64,000 bases of DNA from JBCCDY01 sp039030555 (lineage in GTDB: Bacteria > Bacteroidota > Bacteroidia > Cytophagales > Cyclobacteriaceae), in contig JBCCDY010000004.1 in NCBI GenBank assembly GCA_039030555.1, positions 62,001 to 126,000 of the forward strand, written 5' to 3'. The translations under genes were made by a program, and so were the position numbers. The notes beneath the pieces were generated by a model. It had not been told where the DNA came from and searched no databases. It saw nothing but the letters and a program-made list of their open reading frames with translations. The first letter of the stretch is position 1, and every line of letters begins with the position of its first letter. Below are positions 26,828 to 35,469 of this stretch, piece by piece.

Positions 26828-29800
26828 TTAAGCCTTGTTCTCTAGAATACCCAAGATGCCTTTCACGGGTATTCTTACATTTTTTAAATTATTATTCAAT
26901 TCGTAATACAACTCATAAACTGCTTTTTCAAGTTGAAAGGTTTGTGATAGGATCTCAAACTCTTCATTATCCATAGGAACCAGATTCGTTTCTCCCAAGC
27001 TGGAACGATATGAATTGATATAAATCTTAGAGGCAATATTGAACCATCTATCGCACCAAGCTTGCAATTCAAGATACCTGGAGTGAGAAATATTTCCTTC
27101 CATAAGTTCACTATAAATTGCATAGTGGAATGACCTTACTATTCCAGAAGTATCTCGAACAGGAGATTTTTTAATTCTTCTTTCGCTGAAGCTTCTAAGT
27201 GGTTCGCCTTCAAAATCAATGATCACAAAATCTTTACCCGTCCATAAGACCTGGCCTAGGTGAAAATCACCATGATTTCTAATTTTAAGAGACTCGATCT
27301 TCTTACTATAAATCTTTTTAAAGTGTTCAAGAACCTCATTTTTTCTACCTAAAACAGAATTTGCCAAATCCTGAATATCTGCATCTAAATTTGGTATATT
27401 CTTTTGAAGCAATTGAAAAGCACTTCTCGTCAAGCTTTGTAAAGAACTAAATAATGACCTTTGATAATGCAATGAGAAACTCTCTGGCTTGAAGCTACCA
27501 TCAGAACTGTTACTCGCTAAAGCAACATGCATTTCAGCTGTTCTTTTACCAAAAAGTTGAATCCTATCAGCCGGATCATGGCCAAAAATCGTTTGCCAGT
27601 CTTCTGACAGGTATGAAAACTTAAACTTTGATGAAAATTCAATGTCCTGACTTAAATAGATATTATTTGGTAATACGTCAACTACAATACGTTCCAGATA
27701 ATTTCTCGCGACATCCATAAAATACTCCCAGGCGGTCCCTTGATTAGGAACATATTTTTGAAGCATACCAATGGCTTTAGGCTTTTTGTTCGAGGTATTA
27801 CTGAACTCTATAGCTCCTTTAAATTTAGGCACTTGCTTAAAGCTCGTTTGCTCGGTCAGAAAACGAGTGATCTCAATATCCGGATTTGTTTCCTCATCCA
27901 GTTTTCTGAACAGCTTTAACGAATAGTTATTAAAGTAATTTACCGTAGTATTACTTTGTTCTGTTGGGTATAAACTTGACCAATAATCAAATTTTCTCCT
28001 TCTGATAGTAGAGTTGAATTTTAGTTCACTTTTCTTTTGAACAATATTCTTCTTTTTAATAAGGAAATCAAATAACTGTTTCCTGAAATGATCCAGAGAC
28101 ATAGCCTCCACAAGATATCCTGATTTCTCACCCATTTTCAACTCTGTTAGAATTGACTTATCGTTCAATTTTCTGATGGTATCCCTGTCGGAGACATCAA
28201 GAAAAGCCATGGTAATTATATAGCTCTCAGGAAGTCCTTGATCATATTGAGCTTCAACAATGCATAGAGCTGAGTGGAATCCATTGCTTGAAAGATCAAT
28301 ACAATGGTTGATAGATAAAATCTGAAGTCCTCTTAACTTACCGCTATACCAGGTAGAATTATTCAAAAAGCTTGGTAGTACCTCAGATTCCAGCTTCTGC
28401 AAAAACTCTGTTGAGCGTACTTCTGCCCAATTTTCAACCTGCAAAAAAGGAATTTTAGGAGTGCCCTGTTCAATTAGGTTTTCCTTCTTTAAATCAAACC
28501 AAAAATAAGAATATGCACTCAGCGTAAACATATACTCTTCTTCTCCAATGATTGGAAAACGATTTCTACTGAAAATCTCGATAGGCTCGTAACCTTGATA
28601 TTCTTCAAGATCCAGATGAGTAGGTTGAGAAAAACGCGACAGATTAACAACTACCAGGATATGCTCATCTTCAAAAGACCTCACAAAAGCCAATACTTTC
28701 GCGTTTGAAGGAGACAAGAATTCTATCTTCCCACGACTAAAAGCTTTATACCTCTTTCTCATGGCAATGGTCCGTTTCATCCACCAAAGAAGCGATGAAG
28801 TATTTGACTGCTGTGTCTCAACATTAATTGACTCATAAGTATATTCAGAGTCGATAATCAAAGGCAAATAGAGTTTGTGGGGGTTGGCATCGCTAAAACC
28901 AGCATTACGGTCCGGAGTCCATTGCATTGGAGTACGCACGCCGTCACGGTCACCCAAATAGAAATTATCTCCCATCCCAATCTCATCCCCATAGTAAATT
29001 ACCGGCGTTCCCGGAAGGGAAAATAGCAGGGTGTTCATTAACTCAATTTTACCTCGATTATTCTCTAACAATGGAGCGAGCCTATGTCTTATCCCCAGGT
29101 TAATTTTGGCCTGGGCATCTTTGGTATAAACTTTATACATATAATCACGCTCCTCGTCGGTAACCATTTCCAAAGTGAGCTCATCGTGGTTTCTTAGAAA
29201 TATAGCCCACTGACAATTTTCAGGGATCTCGGGAGTTTGATCAATGATGTCAATAATTGGATATCGATCTTCCATTTTTACCGACATAAAAAGGCGAGGC
29301 ATTATTGGGAAATGATAATTCATGTGACATTCGTCACCATCTCCGAAATAAGACGCGGAGTCTTCAGGCCACATATTAGCCTCAGCGAGGAACATGACGC
29401 CTTCATACTTTTCATCTACATGAGTCCTTAATTTTTTTAGAAACTGATGCGTTTCAGGAAGATTTTCGCAGTTTGTCCCATCTCTTTCAAACAAATACGG
29501 TACTGCATCCAACCTGAATCCGTCTACTCCCAAACCAACCCAGAAGTCCAAAATTTTCAATATTTCTTCCTGAACGTTCGGGTTATCAAAGTTCAAATCA
29601 GGTTGATGATGAAAAAACCTATGCCAGTAATAGGCCTGTGCTTCTGCATCCCAACTCCAATTAGAGGGTTCATAGTCTGTGAAAATTATTCGAGCGTCTT
29701 TAAATTTTTCAGGATCATCCGTCCAAACGTAATAATCACGTTCGTTTGATCCTCTGGGAGCCTTCCTTGCCCTCTGAAACCATGGGTGCTGGTCTGAAGT

Positions 29801-30115
29801 ATGATTAATTACCAACTCAGTAATAACTTTCAGATCACGTTTATGAGCTTCTTTTACGACCTTCTTAAAGGTCTTGATATCTCCATACGAAGGGTTGATT
29901 TTATAATAGTCAGATATATCGTATCCGTCATCTCTTAGTGGAGAAGGATAAAATGGAAGCAGCCATATCGCTGTAATTCCAAGGTCGCTTAAGTAATCCA
30001 GTTTTTTTAAAAGCCCTTCCAAATCCCCGAGCCCATCACCGTTGCTATCATGAAAGGCTTTGACATGGAGTTCATAAATGATAGCATCCTTATACCATAA
30101 GTTCTGGTCATTCAT
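26828..30115 (-). CDS. treS: Trehalose synthase fused to maltokinase
   Basis: This bifunctional enzyme interconverts maltose and trehalose (TreS part) and phosphorylates maltose to maltose-1-phosphate (Mak part). The 1095-residue protein has a GH13 domain to about residue 560 with the catalytic segments DGFRLDAVPYLFE (Asp near 203), MFLAEANMWPED (Glu near 244) and LRNHDELTLEM (Asp near 312). The C-terminal kinase-like half has the loop NHGDFHLGQVLW near 947 and IIDFEGEPLRSF. In Actinobacteria such pairs feed GlgE; no glgE or glgB lies in this window. It starts with ATG and stands 25 nt after the thioesterase gene, perhaps in one transcript. Confidence 0.95.
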   Translation of the reverse strand: MNDQNLWYKDAIIYELHVKAFHDSNGDGLGDLEGLLKKLDYLSDLGITAIWLLPFYPSPLRDDGYDISDYYKINPSYGDIKTFKKVVKEAHKRDLKVITELVINHTSDQHPWFQRARKAPRGSNERDYYVWTDDPEKFKDARIIFTDYEPSNWSWDAEAQAYYWHRFFHHQPDLNFDNPNVQEEILKILDFWVGLGVDGFRLDAVPYLFERDGTNCENLPETHQFLKKLRTHVDEKYEGVMFLAEANMWPEDSASYFGDGDECHMNYHFPIMPRLFMSVKMEDRYPIIDIIDQTPEIPENCQWAIFLRNHDELTLEMVTDEERDYMYKVYTKDAQAKINLGIRHRLAPLLENNRGKIELMNTLLFSLPGTPVIYYGDEIGMGDNFYLGDRDGVRTPMQWTPDRNAGFSDANPHKLYLPLIIDSEYTYESINVETQQSNTSSLLWWMKRTIAMRKRYKAFSRGKIEFLSPSNAKVLAFVRSFEDEHILVVVNLSRFSQPTHLDLEEYQGYEPIEIFSRNRFPIIGEEEYMFTLSAYSYFWFDLKKENLIEQGTPKIPFLQVENWAEVRSTEFLQKLESEVLPSFLNNSTWYSGKLRGLQILSINHCIDLSSNGFHSALCIVEAQYDQGLPESYIITMAFLDVSDRDTIRKLNDKSILTELKMGEKSGYLVEAMSLDHFRKQLFDFLIKKKNIVQKKSELKFNSTIRRRKFDYWSSLYPTEQSNTTVNYFNNYSLKLFRKLDEETNPDIEITRFLTEQTSFKQVPKFKGAIEFSNTSNKKPKAIGMLQKYVPNQGTAWEYFMDVARNYLERIVVDVLPNNIYLSQDIEFSSKFKFSYLSEDWQTIFGHDPADRIQLFGKRTAEMHVALASNSSDGSFKPESFSLHYQRSLFSSLQSLTRSAFQLLQKNIPNLDADIQDLANSVLGRKNEVLEHFKKIYSKKIESLKIRNHGDFHLGQVLWTGKDFVIIDFEGEPLRSFSERRIKKSPVRDTSGIVRSFHYAIYSELMEGNISHSRYLELQAWCDRWFNIASKIYINSYRSSLGETNLVPMDNEEFEILSQTFQLEKAVYELYYELNNNLKNVRIPVKGILGILENKA

Positions 30116-30140
30116 TATATCTGAAATAAAAGTGTTTTAA

Positions 30141-30698
30141 TTATTCCGTTAAGCGAACGGTACAACGTTCATCTTTTAGCTTGTCGATTTCTTCCATGAG
30201 GTTAAAACCTTTTTTGGCTTTTTCAAACTCATCGTTAAAACTTGATTTCAATTTTTTTAACTGAAGCGCTTCTGTAAACCTTCTGATCTCATCCTCTTTC
30301 TCCAAAACCAAGCGTGGGACTTGGGTGAGCTTCCCATCATCATCCTTGGCAACCATTGTGAAATAAGAAGTATTGGTATGTTTCACCAGGCCAAGTTTTA
30401 CGTTTTCGGCAATTACCTTTATACCTACTACTATAGAAGTTCTCCCAACATGGTTTACCGAAGCTTTCAAATGGACCAGGTCACCTACATCTACTGGTTG
30501 AAGAAATTCAACATTGTTCACTGCAACGGTAACACAGTAAGTACCGGCATGCTTACTAGCACAGGCATAAGCAGCCTTATCCATAAGAGAAAGGATTATC
30601 CCTCCGTGAATTTTACCACCAAAGTTAGCGTAAGCCGGTATCATGAGTTCTGTTATGGTTGTTGCAGAAAAGGCAACACTTCTTTCTTCAGCAGTCAT
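30141..30698 (-). CDS. Acyl-CoA thioesterase, hotdog fold (YciA/BACH type)
   Basis: This hydrolyses acyl-CoA to free acid and CoA. The 185-residue protein holds one hotdog domain with the family core NFGGKIHGGIILSLMDKAAY, the catalytic Asp segment, and VEFLQPVDVGDLVHLKASVN. A lysine-rich helical tail follows (about 145-185). It lies directly upstream of the trehalose synthase gene, with no obvious pathway link. Confidence 0.92.
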   Translation of the reverse strand: MTAEERSVAFSATTITELMIPAYANFGGKIHGGIILSLMDKAAYACASKHAGTYCVTVAVNNVEFLQPVDVGDLVHLKASVNHVGRTSIVVGIKVIAENVKLGLVKHTNTSYFTMVAKDDDGKLTQVPRLVLEKEDEIRRFTEALQLKKLKSSFNDEFEKAKKGFNLMEEIDKLKDERCTVRLTE

Positions 30699-30802
30699 TT
30701 TTAAAAAGATTTATTCCAAGGGATTATTCTTAAAAGATACTAAAAATGAACATACAGATTTGAACCGTGTCTGTACCCTGACATAACTCATCTGTTTAAA
30801 GT

Positions 30803-30828
30803 CGATGTTGTAACATCGAAGTTATAAC
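30803..30828 (+). promoter_or_regulatory. Operator-like palindromes upstream of the AhpD-like gene
   Basis: Arms CGATGTT/AACATCG surround a GT centre at 30803-30818, and the perfect palindrome GTTATAAC follows at 30821-30828. GTTGTAAC (30807-30814) and GTTATAAC thus form two near-identical boxes 14 nt apart. Position, 50-75 nt before the start at 30881, suits a repressor or activator site; the MarR-family regulator encoded at 31916 is a possible binder. Confidence 0.45.
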
Positions 30829-30880
30829 ACCGTTCGAACCCATAATTAGATTTTAGAATTAAATACAAACACACAAAAAA

Positions 30881-31426
30881 ATGAGAACTTTCGAAGTACC
30901 AACCAAAGAAAACGCACCTGAAGCAAGCAAAGCCATATTTGAAAATCTTGAAAAGCAAGTAGGAATGGTTCCTAACCTTTTCGCTACTATAGGCTACTCA
31001 AGCAACGCACTTAGCAACTATTTAACATTCCAAGGCGGTCAGGCTAAAGGAGCTTTCAACGCCAAAGAGAGAGAAGCTGTATTCTTAGCTGTTTCTCAAG
31101 TTAACGACTGTAGATATTGCCTTGCAGCACATACTGCACTCGGTAAAATGAGCGGTTTCTCTGAAGAAGAAACTTTAAAACTTAGAGACGGAAGCATCGA
31201 AGATGAAAAACTAAGCGTATTGACTCAATTAGCCGCAAACATCACTGAAAACAGAGGAAGAGCTGATGAAGGACTTGTTGAAAAATTCTTTGCTCTTGGA
31301 TTCGACAATGCTGCACTTATTGACTTAGTAAGTTTAGTAGCTGATAAAACTTTAGCAAATTACGTTCATAACTTAACTCAGGTTCCTGTAGACTTCCCTG
31401 AAGCTAAAGAACTTGTAGAAGCATAA
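30881..31426 (+). CDS. Carboxymuconolactone-decarboxylase family (AhpD-like) protein
   Basis: The 181-residue all-helical protein has the redox motif of AhpD-like proteins, NDCRYCLAAHTALGK (Cys77, Cys80, His84). These act as thiol peroxidase or reductase partners in oxidative or nitrosative stress. The codon use is rich in highly expressed codons and the gene has a palindromic upstream site, so strong regulated expression is likely. It is followed after 48 nt by a cupredoxin gene that ends in a strong terminator. Confidence 0.9.
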   Translation: MRTFEVPTKENAPEASKAIFENLEKQVGMVPNLFATIGYSSNALSNYLTFQGGQAKGAFNAKEREAVFLAVSQVNDCRYCLAAHTALGKMSGFSEEETLKLRDGSIEDEKLSVLTQLAANITENRGRADEGLVEKFFALGFDNAALIDLVSLVADKTLANYVHNLTQVPVDFPEAKELVEA

Positions 31427-31474
31427 GAAAACCTAAAACCAATCAAATAAATCATAATCTAAACAAACACAAAA

Positions 31475-31855
31475 ATGAAAATTAAAGCACTTTCTATTCT
31501 ATTCGCACTAGTTGCAACTGTAGGTTTAACTAGCGTATCATTAGCACAAGATGCTAAGACTGTAAAATTGGAACAAACTCCTGGTAAATTCGAGGAAACT
31601 CAACTTAAGTTGAAAGCTGGAGATTATATCTTCGAAGTTGAAAACAATGGAGTTGATCACGAAGTAGGCTTTGTACTTGTAGAAAAAGGAGCTGATGCTT
31701 CTAATCCTGAGAATCATATTCAGGAAGCATATTTAGCCAACACTATTACTGATGGACAATCTGCGCAATCTAAAGTAGTTTCTCTTGATAAAGGAGAATA
31801 CGAGTTCTTTTGCCCATTGAACCCTACACCGCACTACACTATAGTAGTTAAGTAA
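31475..31855 (+). CDS. Secreted cupredoxin-like protein
   Basis: The 126-residue protein has a cleavable signal (ALVATVGLTSVSLAQ then DAK) and a small beta-sandwich. The pattern NNGVDHEVGFVL (His) and, near the C-terminus, YEFFCPLNPTPHYTIVVK (Cys and His) resembles a type I copper site of the plastocyanin/sulfocyanin group, so it may be a periplasmic electron carrier. The usual distal Met is not clear. It is probably cotranscribed with the AhpD-like gene. Confidence 0.75.
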   Translation: MKIKALSILFALVATVGLTSVSLAQDAKTVKLEQTPGKFEETQLKLKAGDYIFEVENNGVDHEVGFVLVEKGADASNPENHIQEAYLANTITDGQSAQSKVVSLDKGEYEFFCPLNPTPHYTIVVK

Positions 31856-31876
31856 GTAGTTGAATCATTAAAGAAG

Positions 31877-31902
31877 AAGGGGTTTAAAAACCCCTTTTTT
31901 TT
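31877..31902 (+). terminator. Intrinsic terminator after the cupredoxin gene
   Basis: Stem AAGGGG(TTT)/(AAA)CCCCTT is followed by eight T. It ends the AhpD-like/cupredoxin transcript 22 nt after the stop and lies immediately before the MarR gene, which must have its own start of transcription or rely on read-through. Confidence 0.9.
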
Positions 31903-31915
31903 GGTCTATTCCATT

Positions 31916-32425
31916 ATGCAAATCGAAGAGCTACTACAGGAAGGGAAATTTCAACATGAGCTGCATCGTTTAAGGGTTAACCTGATTTACTCGGCGCACT
32001 GGTTGAATGGAAAAATATGTGATTTTCTGATGCCATTTGATATTACGCAACAGCAATTCAATATTTTGAGGATTTTACGCGGGGTGCATCCAAAGGCGCT
32101 CAGCACTTTGCAGCTTAGGGATAAGATGATCATAAACAAATCGGATACTTCCAGGCTGGTTGAACGGCTTCAGTCAAAAAACCTGGTTAAAAAGAAACCA
32201 TGTAAAAAGGACAAAAGGTTGGTGGATGTCTCCATTACCCGTTCAGGACTGGAATTATTAGATCAAATCGATGAAGATATTTTTAAGCTCGATCACATTT
32301 TAAATATAGATGAACGGCAGGCTAGGAGTATGAATCGATTGTTGAACAAAATGAGAAAAGAAGAAAAGAGAAAAAATGAGTACAGAAACGAAAACGACTC
32401 TTTCAGACCAGCTGGAAGAATATAA
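31916..32425 (+). CDS. MarR family transcriptional regulator
   Basis: The 169-residue winged-helix protein has ITQQQFNILRILRGVHPKAL, the recognition region KMIINKSDTSRLVERLQSKN and the wing KKKPCKKDKRLVDVSITRSG. The ATG at 31916 is preferred; a TTG five codons earlier falls in the terminator T-tract. MarR proteins often sense oxidants or phenolics and control neighbouring genes. The end of the gene overlaps the peroxiredoxin start by 50 nt, so the two are coupled. The single Cys in the wing (KPCKKD) could be redox-sensitive, which is speculation. Confidence 0.92.
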   Translation: MQIEELLQEGKFQHELHRLRVNLIYSAHWLNGKICDFLMPFDITQQQFNILRILRGVHPKALSTLQLRDKMIINKSDTSRLVERLQSKNLVKKKPCKKDKRLVDVSITRSGLELLDQIDEDIFKLDHILNIDERQARSMNRLLNKMRKEEKRKNEYRNENDSFRPAGRI

Positions 32426-33035
32426 AGCAAAATTTTCCGAACGAGCTTCAGAAGAGGTTAAAGAAGTTTACGAACAGGGAATTAAAGAGCTATTTGAATC
32501 TGGTATCCTTAGGGATGCAAAGCATAAAGGAGAGAAAGCTCCTGAATTTGAATTGAGCAACGCGAAAGGAAAAGCCGTAAAGCTTTCTGAGCAGTATGAA
32601 ACAGGTGCCGTAGTGCTCACTTGGTATAGAGGCGGATGGTGTCCATATTGTAATCTTTCCCTAAAAGCACTACAAAACGCCTTGCCCAAAATAAAAGGAT
32701 TAGGTGCCAATTTAATCGCTTTGACCCCCGAAACTGCGGATAAATCTCTTTCTACTCAGGAGAAAAATGAGTTGGAGTTTGAGGTTTTGACTGACGAAAA
32801 CAATGAAGTTGCCAAATCTTATGGACTGGTTTTCAGGGTTCCTGATTATGTAAATAAATTTTATCTGAATCACTTCGATCTTTCGGAGTTCAACGGAAAT
32901 GATTCCCAGGAACTTCCGTTAGCAGCAACTTATGTAATCAATACGAAAGGAGAAATAGTATTCGAATTCTTAAGCGCTGATTACAGAGAAAGAGCCGAGC
33001 CTTCTGATATTATTGAAGCTTTAAGAGGACTTTAA
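32376..33035 (+). CDS. Peroxiredoxin-like (AhpC/TSA) family protein
   Basis: This thioredoxin-fold protein is probably a thiol peroxidase. The 219-residue product carries the active-site-like motif WYRGGWCPYCNLSLKALQ with Cys89 and Cys92 as a CxxC, which differs from the classic PxxxTxxC of peroxiredoxins and marks a distinct subfamily. The N-terminal 40 residues form a charged helix. It overlaps the MarR gene by 50 nt upstream and the convergent phosphatase gene by 15 nt downstream. Confidence 0.88.
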   Translation: MSTETKTTLSDQLEEYKAKFSERASEEVKEVYEQGIKELFESGILRDAKHKGEKAPEFELSNAKGKAVKLSEQYETGAVVLTWYRGGWCPYCNLSLKALQNALPKIKGLGANLIALTPETADKSLSTQEKNELEFEVLTDENNEVAKSYGLVFRVPDYVNKFYLNHFDLSEFNGNDSQELPLAATYVINTKGEIVFEFLSADYRERAEPSDIIEALRGL

Positions 33036-33443
33036 TAGTCCTCTTATTTTCCTTTCGAGCAATGGCAAAACCTCATTAGGAGATTTAAACTGAATATCCT
33101 GAAAGTCCCAATAAGTGACATCATCAACCAATTCAGGGAAGTATTGAGCCATCATTGGTCTGTGTTCTGCTTCATCGAGAAGTATGATTTCATCACTGAT
33201 CAGGAAATCAATCTCATCGATCTGTTTGGGAAACCTGGCCATATCAATTTCCAGATCGATATCCCTCAGATAACTGTGAGCGTACTTAGAAATAGGTCCT
33301 TCATTATTTGCTTTAAAAACTTCAAGACCTCGCGAAAATGATCTTGAATCAGTATTGGATTTCGCTGAATAGTGATTGAATAATATTTCAGCAAAGCGGC
33401 TTCGGTAATAATTTCCCGTACAAACAAATAAGATGTGCTTCAT
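33021..33443 (-). CDS. Low-molecular-weight protein-tyrosine-phosphatase-like protein
   Basis: From the ATG at 33443 the 140-residue protein starts KHILFVCTGNYYRSRFAE, with the CX5R loop of LMW phosphatases and arsenate reductases (Cys8-Arg14). The usual acid DP motif near the C-terminus is not obvious (a YWDFQDIQ segment stands in that area), so activity is uncertain. Its 3' end overlaps the peroxiredoxin gene by 15 nt on the other strand. Confidence 0.78.
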   Translation of the reverse strand: MKHILFVCTGNYYRSRFAEILFNHYSAKSNTDSRSFSRGLEVFKANNEGPISKYAHSYLRDIDLEIDMARFPKQIDEIDFLISDEIILLDEAEHRPMMAQYFPELVDDVTYWDFQDIQFKSPNEVLPLLERKIRGLLKSS

Positions 33444-33620
33444 AAGAGCACACAAGAAAATAAATCTGAACTACTTTTTGATTACCAAATCTTTAATCCT
33501 AAAATGAATGCTGTTTAGCCCATGTGATGGGATCAAAACAAATGTGTACATTGGAGGTGCTTGAAAGCTTCTCAATATCAGAAAATTATACTTTTCAATG
33601 TATGTGAATTAAATTTCAAA

Positions 33621-33700
33621 ATCGCCGAAGGCTGTGTCCTCACGACCTTAAAATTTCTCGAAGATTGGTGAGGACACTAATCTTAAGCGGTAATTAGCTC
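33621..33700 (+). repeat. Dispersed intergenic repeat, copy A
   Basis: This ~80-bp sequence shares its ends with a second copy at 44887-44967 (inverted). Shared blocks are ATCGCC, AGG, GTGTCCTCA, GAAGAT, TAnTCTTAnGCGGTAA. In this copy GTGTCCTCAC (33634-33643) and GTGAGGACAC (33668-33677) form a perfect 10-bp stem with a 24-nt loop. It fills most of the ~300-bp gap between the phosphatase gene and the ribbon-helix-helix gene; the rest of that gap shows nothing I recognise. Confidence 0.7.
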
Positions 33701-33739
33701 TAAAATAAACAGTATTAATTTTGAGTTAACCTTATAAAA

Positions 33740-33892
33740 CTAGCCTTTCTTTCTACCTGCTTTTTTCAAAGCTTCGCTTATAATCCACTCTAATTGTCCA
33801 TTTGTACTTCTGAACTCGTCTGAGGCCCATTTTTCCACGGCTTTCAGAAGTTCCGGATCTATTCGTAAAACAAAAGGTTTTTTATTCGCCAC
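33740..33892 (-). CDS. Ribbon-helix-helix (Arc-like) DNA-binding protein, 50 residues
   Basis: The minus strand reads from a GTG at 33892, 2 nt after the stop of the preceding gene, to TAG at 33740. The product has a basic N-terminus, the beta-strand KPFVLRIDPELLKAVEKWAS, then DEFRSTNGQLEWIISEALKK and a basic tail. This is the Arc/MetJ fold of small dimeric repressors, in the subtype whose strand reads xxLRIDPEL...RSxNGQxE. It ends a four-gene operon led by an SPFH protein and is the likely autoregulator (inference). Confidence 0.85.
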   Translation of the reverse strand: MANKKPFVLRIDPELLKAVEKWASDEFRSTNGQLEWIISEALKKAGRKKG

Positions 33893-33894
33893 GT

Positions 33895-34422
33895 TTATTC
33901 AACTTCCTTTTTCTTTATCCATAGATTCAAGGTTTGTCTTAATTCTTGAGGTTTCTGAGTTCCAATTAGGAGCTTTTTACCGTTTAACCACTCAAGCCTC
34001 AAACCTATGTTACCCTTGATGTTATAAGCCCTACCCTTATTGGAAAATAAACCCAATCGAAAACCCCATCCGCCATATTCTAAGAGGGGATTATACTTAA
34101 CAACTTCACACTTATTCAAATCATTTTTGCCAACAAATTGAAAGGAATTAATAAAAGGCCTAAAACGATAGTAAATACCAAACTTATCGACCTTTGTTTC
34201 CAACCGTACTACCTGGGTTATGAAAAAGTGGATGAACAAAGTAAAAAAGAAAACCCCTATTAAAATACCTGTTGGCGCTGGCTGAGTCCCAAAGGTTTCA
34301 CCAATAACCACTTGTTTATAGATACCATAAAGTACACCGATCTCCGAAATAGCCAACAATAAATGAAGCCACCATTGATTCTTTTTTTGGCTCTCATAGA
34401 ATTCCTGATTATGAGTATTCAT
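33895..34422 (-). CDS. Membrane protein with PH-like domain
   Basis: The 175-residue protein has two N-terminal membrane segments (WWLHLLLAISEIGVLYGIY and GILIGVFFFTLFIHFFITQV) followed by a beta-rich region (ETKVDKFGIYYRFRPFI to RLEWLNGKKLLIGTQKPQEL) like the bacterial PH domain found after paired helices. No catalytic motif is seen. It begins 9 nt after the DUF4177-like gene stop and ends 2 nt before the ribbon-helix-helix gene, so it is embedded in the SPFH operon. Confidence 0.7.
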   Translation of the reverse strand: MNTHNQEFYESQKKNQWWLHLLLAISEIGVLYGIYKQVVIGETFGTQPAPTGILIGVFFFTLFIHFFITQVVRLETKVDKFGIYYRFRPFINSFQFVGKNDLNKCEVVKYNPLLEYGGWGFRLGLFSNKGRAYNIKGNIGLRLEWLNGKKLLIGTQKPQELRQTLNLWIKKKEVE

Positions 34423-34431
34423 TTTTAGAAG

Positions 34432-34584
34432 TTATGATCGCCTTTCAAATAAAACAGTTATTAAGGTACCTTGTCCCGATACCGAAATCGGCTTCCAACC
34501 CTGGGTCGATAACTCATTAATTCTATGTTCAAACTTTGGAAGTTTTTCAAATGTTCCTTTCTGAACTAATTTGTATTTATCCAT
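34432..34584 (-). CDS. Small DUF4177-like protein, 50 residues
   Basis: An ATG at 34584 opens a 50-codon frame ending in TAA at 34432. The product begins MDKYKLVQKGTFEKLPKFEH and continues with RINELSTQGWKPISVSGQGT and LITVLFERRS. The layout Y-K-V, helix with 'LxxxGW', then a strand is that of the DUF4177 family of very small cytosolic proteins of unknown role. It sits 10 nt after the SPFH stop and 9 nt before the PH-like gene, which supports it as a real gene. Confidence 0.75.
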   Translation of the reverse strand: MDKYKLVQKGTFEKLPKFEHRINELSTQGWKPISVSGQGTLITVLFERRS

Positions 34585-34594
34585 TGTGATACTA

Positions 34595-35449
34595 TTAGTG
34601 ATTCAATGTTCCTGAATTAACCACTGGCGTAATATCCTTATCAGCACAGAGTACAACCATAAGGTTACTCACCATGGCGGCTTTTCTCTCCTCATCCAGC
34701 TCTATGACTTCTCTCTTTGATAAGTCATCCAAAGCCATTTCAACCATGCTTACAGCACCTTCAACAATTTTATGTCGAGCTGCAACGATAGCAGTGGCCT
34801 GCTGCCTTCTGAGCATTGCTCCTGCGATTTCAGAAGCATAAGCTAAGTAGCCTATTCGCGCTTCGATCACTTCAATTCCAGCAATTTTCAAACGATCACT
34901 TAGTTCGTGCTCTAATGCTTCATTGACTTCCTCGAGTCCGGAACGTAAGGTTATTTCGGCCTCGCCATCTTCAAAATTATCATAAGGGTATCGGCCGGCT
35001 AACTTACGAACTGCAGCATCACTCTGAACGCGGACAAAACTTTCATAATTATCAACCTCAAAGGCCGCTTTAAATGTGTCGGTAACTCTCCAGACCAGGA
35101 TAGCACTGATCAAAATAGGATTACCTACTTTGTCATTAACCTTAACACGCTCGCTATCGAAATTACGCGCACGAAGGGAAATTTTCTTCTTTAAGTAAAA
35201 GGGATTGACCCAGAAAAAGCCATTTTCTTTTACAGTTCCTACATAATCTCCAAAGAGAACAAGGACCTTGGAGCCATTGGGATTTACGATAAAAAAGCCT
35301 GGAAGCATAATCAAGGAGGCTAACAGAAGTATTGCGAAAACAGGATTTTTCATTCCAATTAATCCGAAAAGGCTTAATACGAATAGTATCAGGAATACTA
35401 AAAGCATTAAGTAGCCAGAGACAGGTTTTTTGTGACGTTCGTTTGACAT
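34595..35449 (-). CDS. SPFH (band 7/stomatin-like) domain membrane protein
   Basis: The 284-residue protein has two close N-terminal membrane segments (LMLLVFLILFVLSLFGLIG and PVFAILLLASLIMLPGFFIV), then the SPFH domain (NPNGSKVLVLFGDYVGTVKE, VNDKVGNPILISAILVWRV) and a helical C-terminus with AYASEIAGAMLRRQQATAIV. SPFH proteins form oligomeric rings or cages on membranes, regulate proteases and shape lipid domains. It leads an operon with a DUF4177-like, a PH-like and a ribbon-helix-helix gene. No NfeD or FtsH partner is adjacent. Confidence 0.9.
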   Translation of the reverse strand: MSNERHKKPVSGYLMLLVFLILFVLSLFGLIGMKNPVFAILLLASLIMLPGFFIVNPNGSKVLVLFGDYVGTVKENGFFWVNPFYLKKKISLRARNFDSERVKVNDKVGNPILISAILVWRVTDTFKAAFEVDNYESFVRVQSDAAVRKLAGRYPYDNFEDGEAEITLRSGLEEVNEALEHELSDRLKIAGIEVIEARIGYLAYASEIAGAMLRRQQATAIVAARHKIVEGAVSMVEMALDDLSKREVIELDEERKAAMVSNLMVVLCADKDITPVVNSGTLNH

Positions 35450-35469
35450 AAGATTTAATTTAGTATCAT

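Noticed and set aside
30140..30141. Idea that the trehalose synthase and thioesterase genes form a dedicated pathway
   Set aside because: They are adjacent on the same strand, but there is no biochemical link and the 25-nt gap is common in this dense genome.
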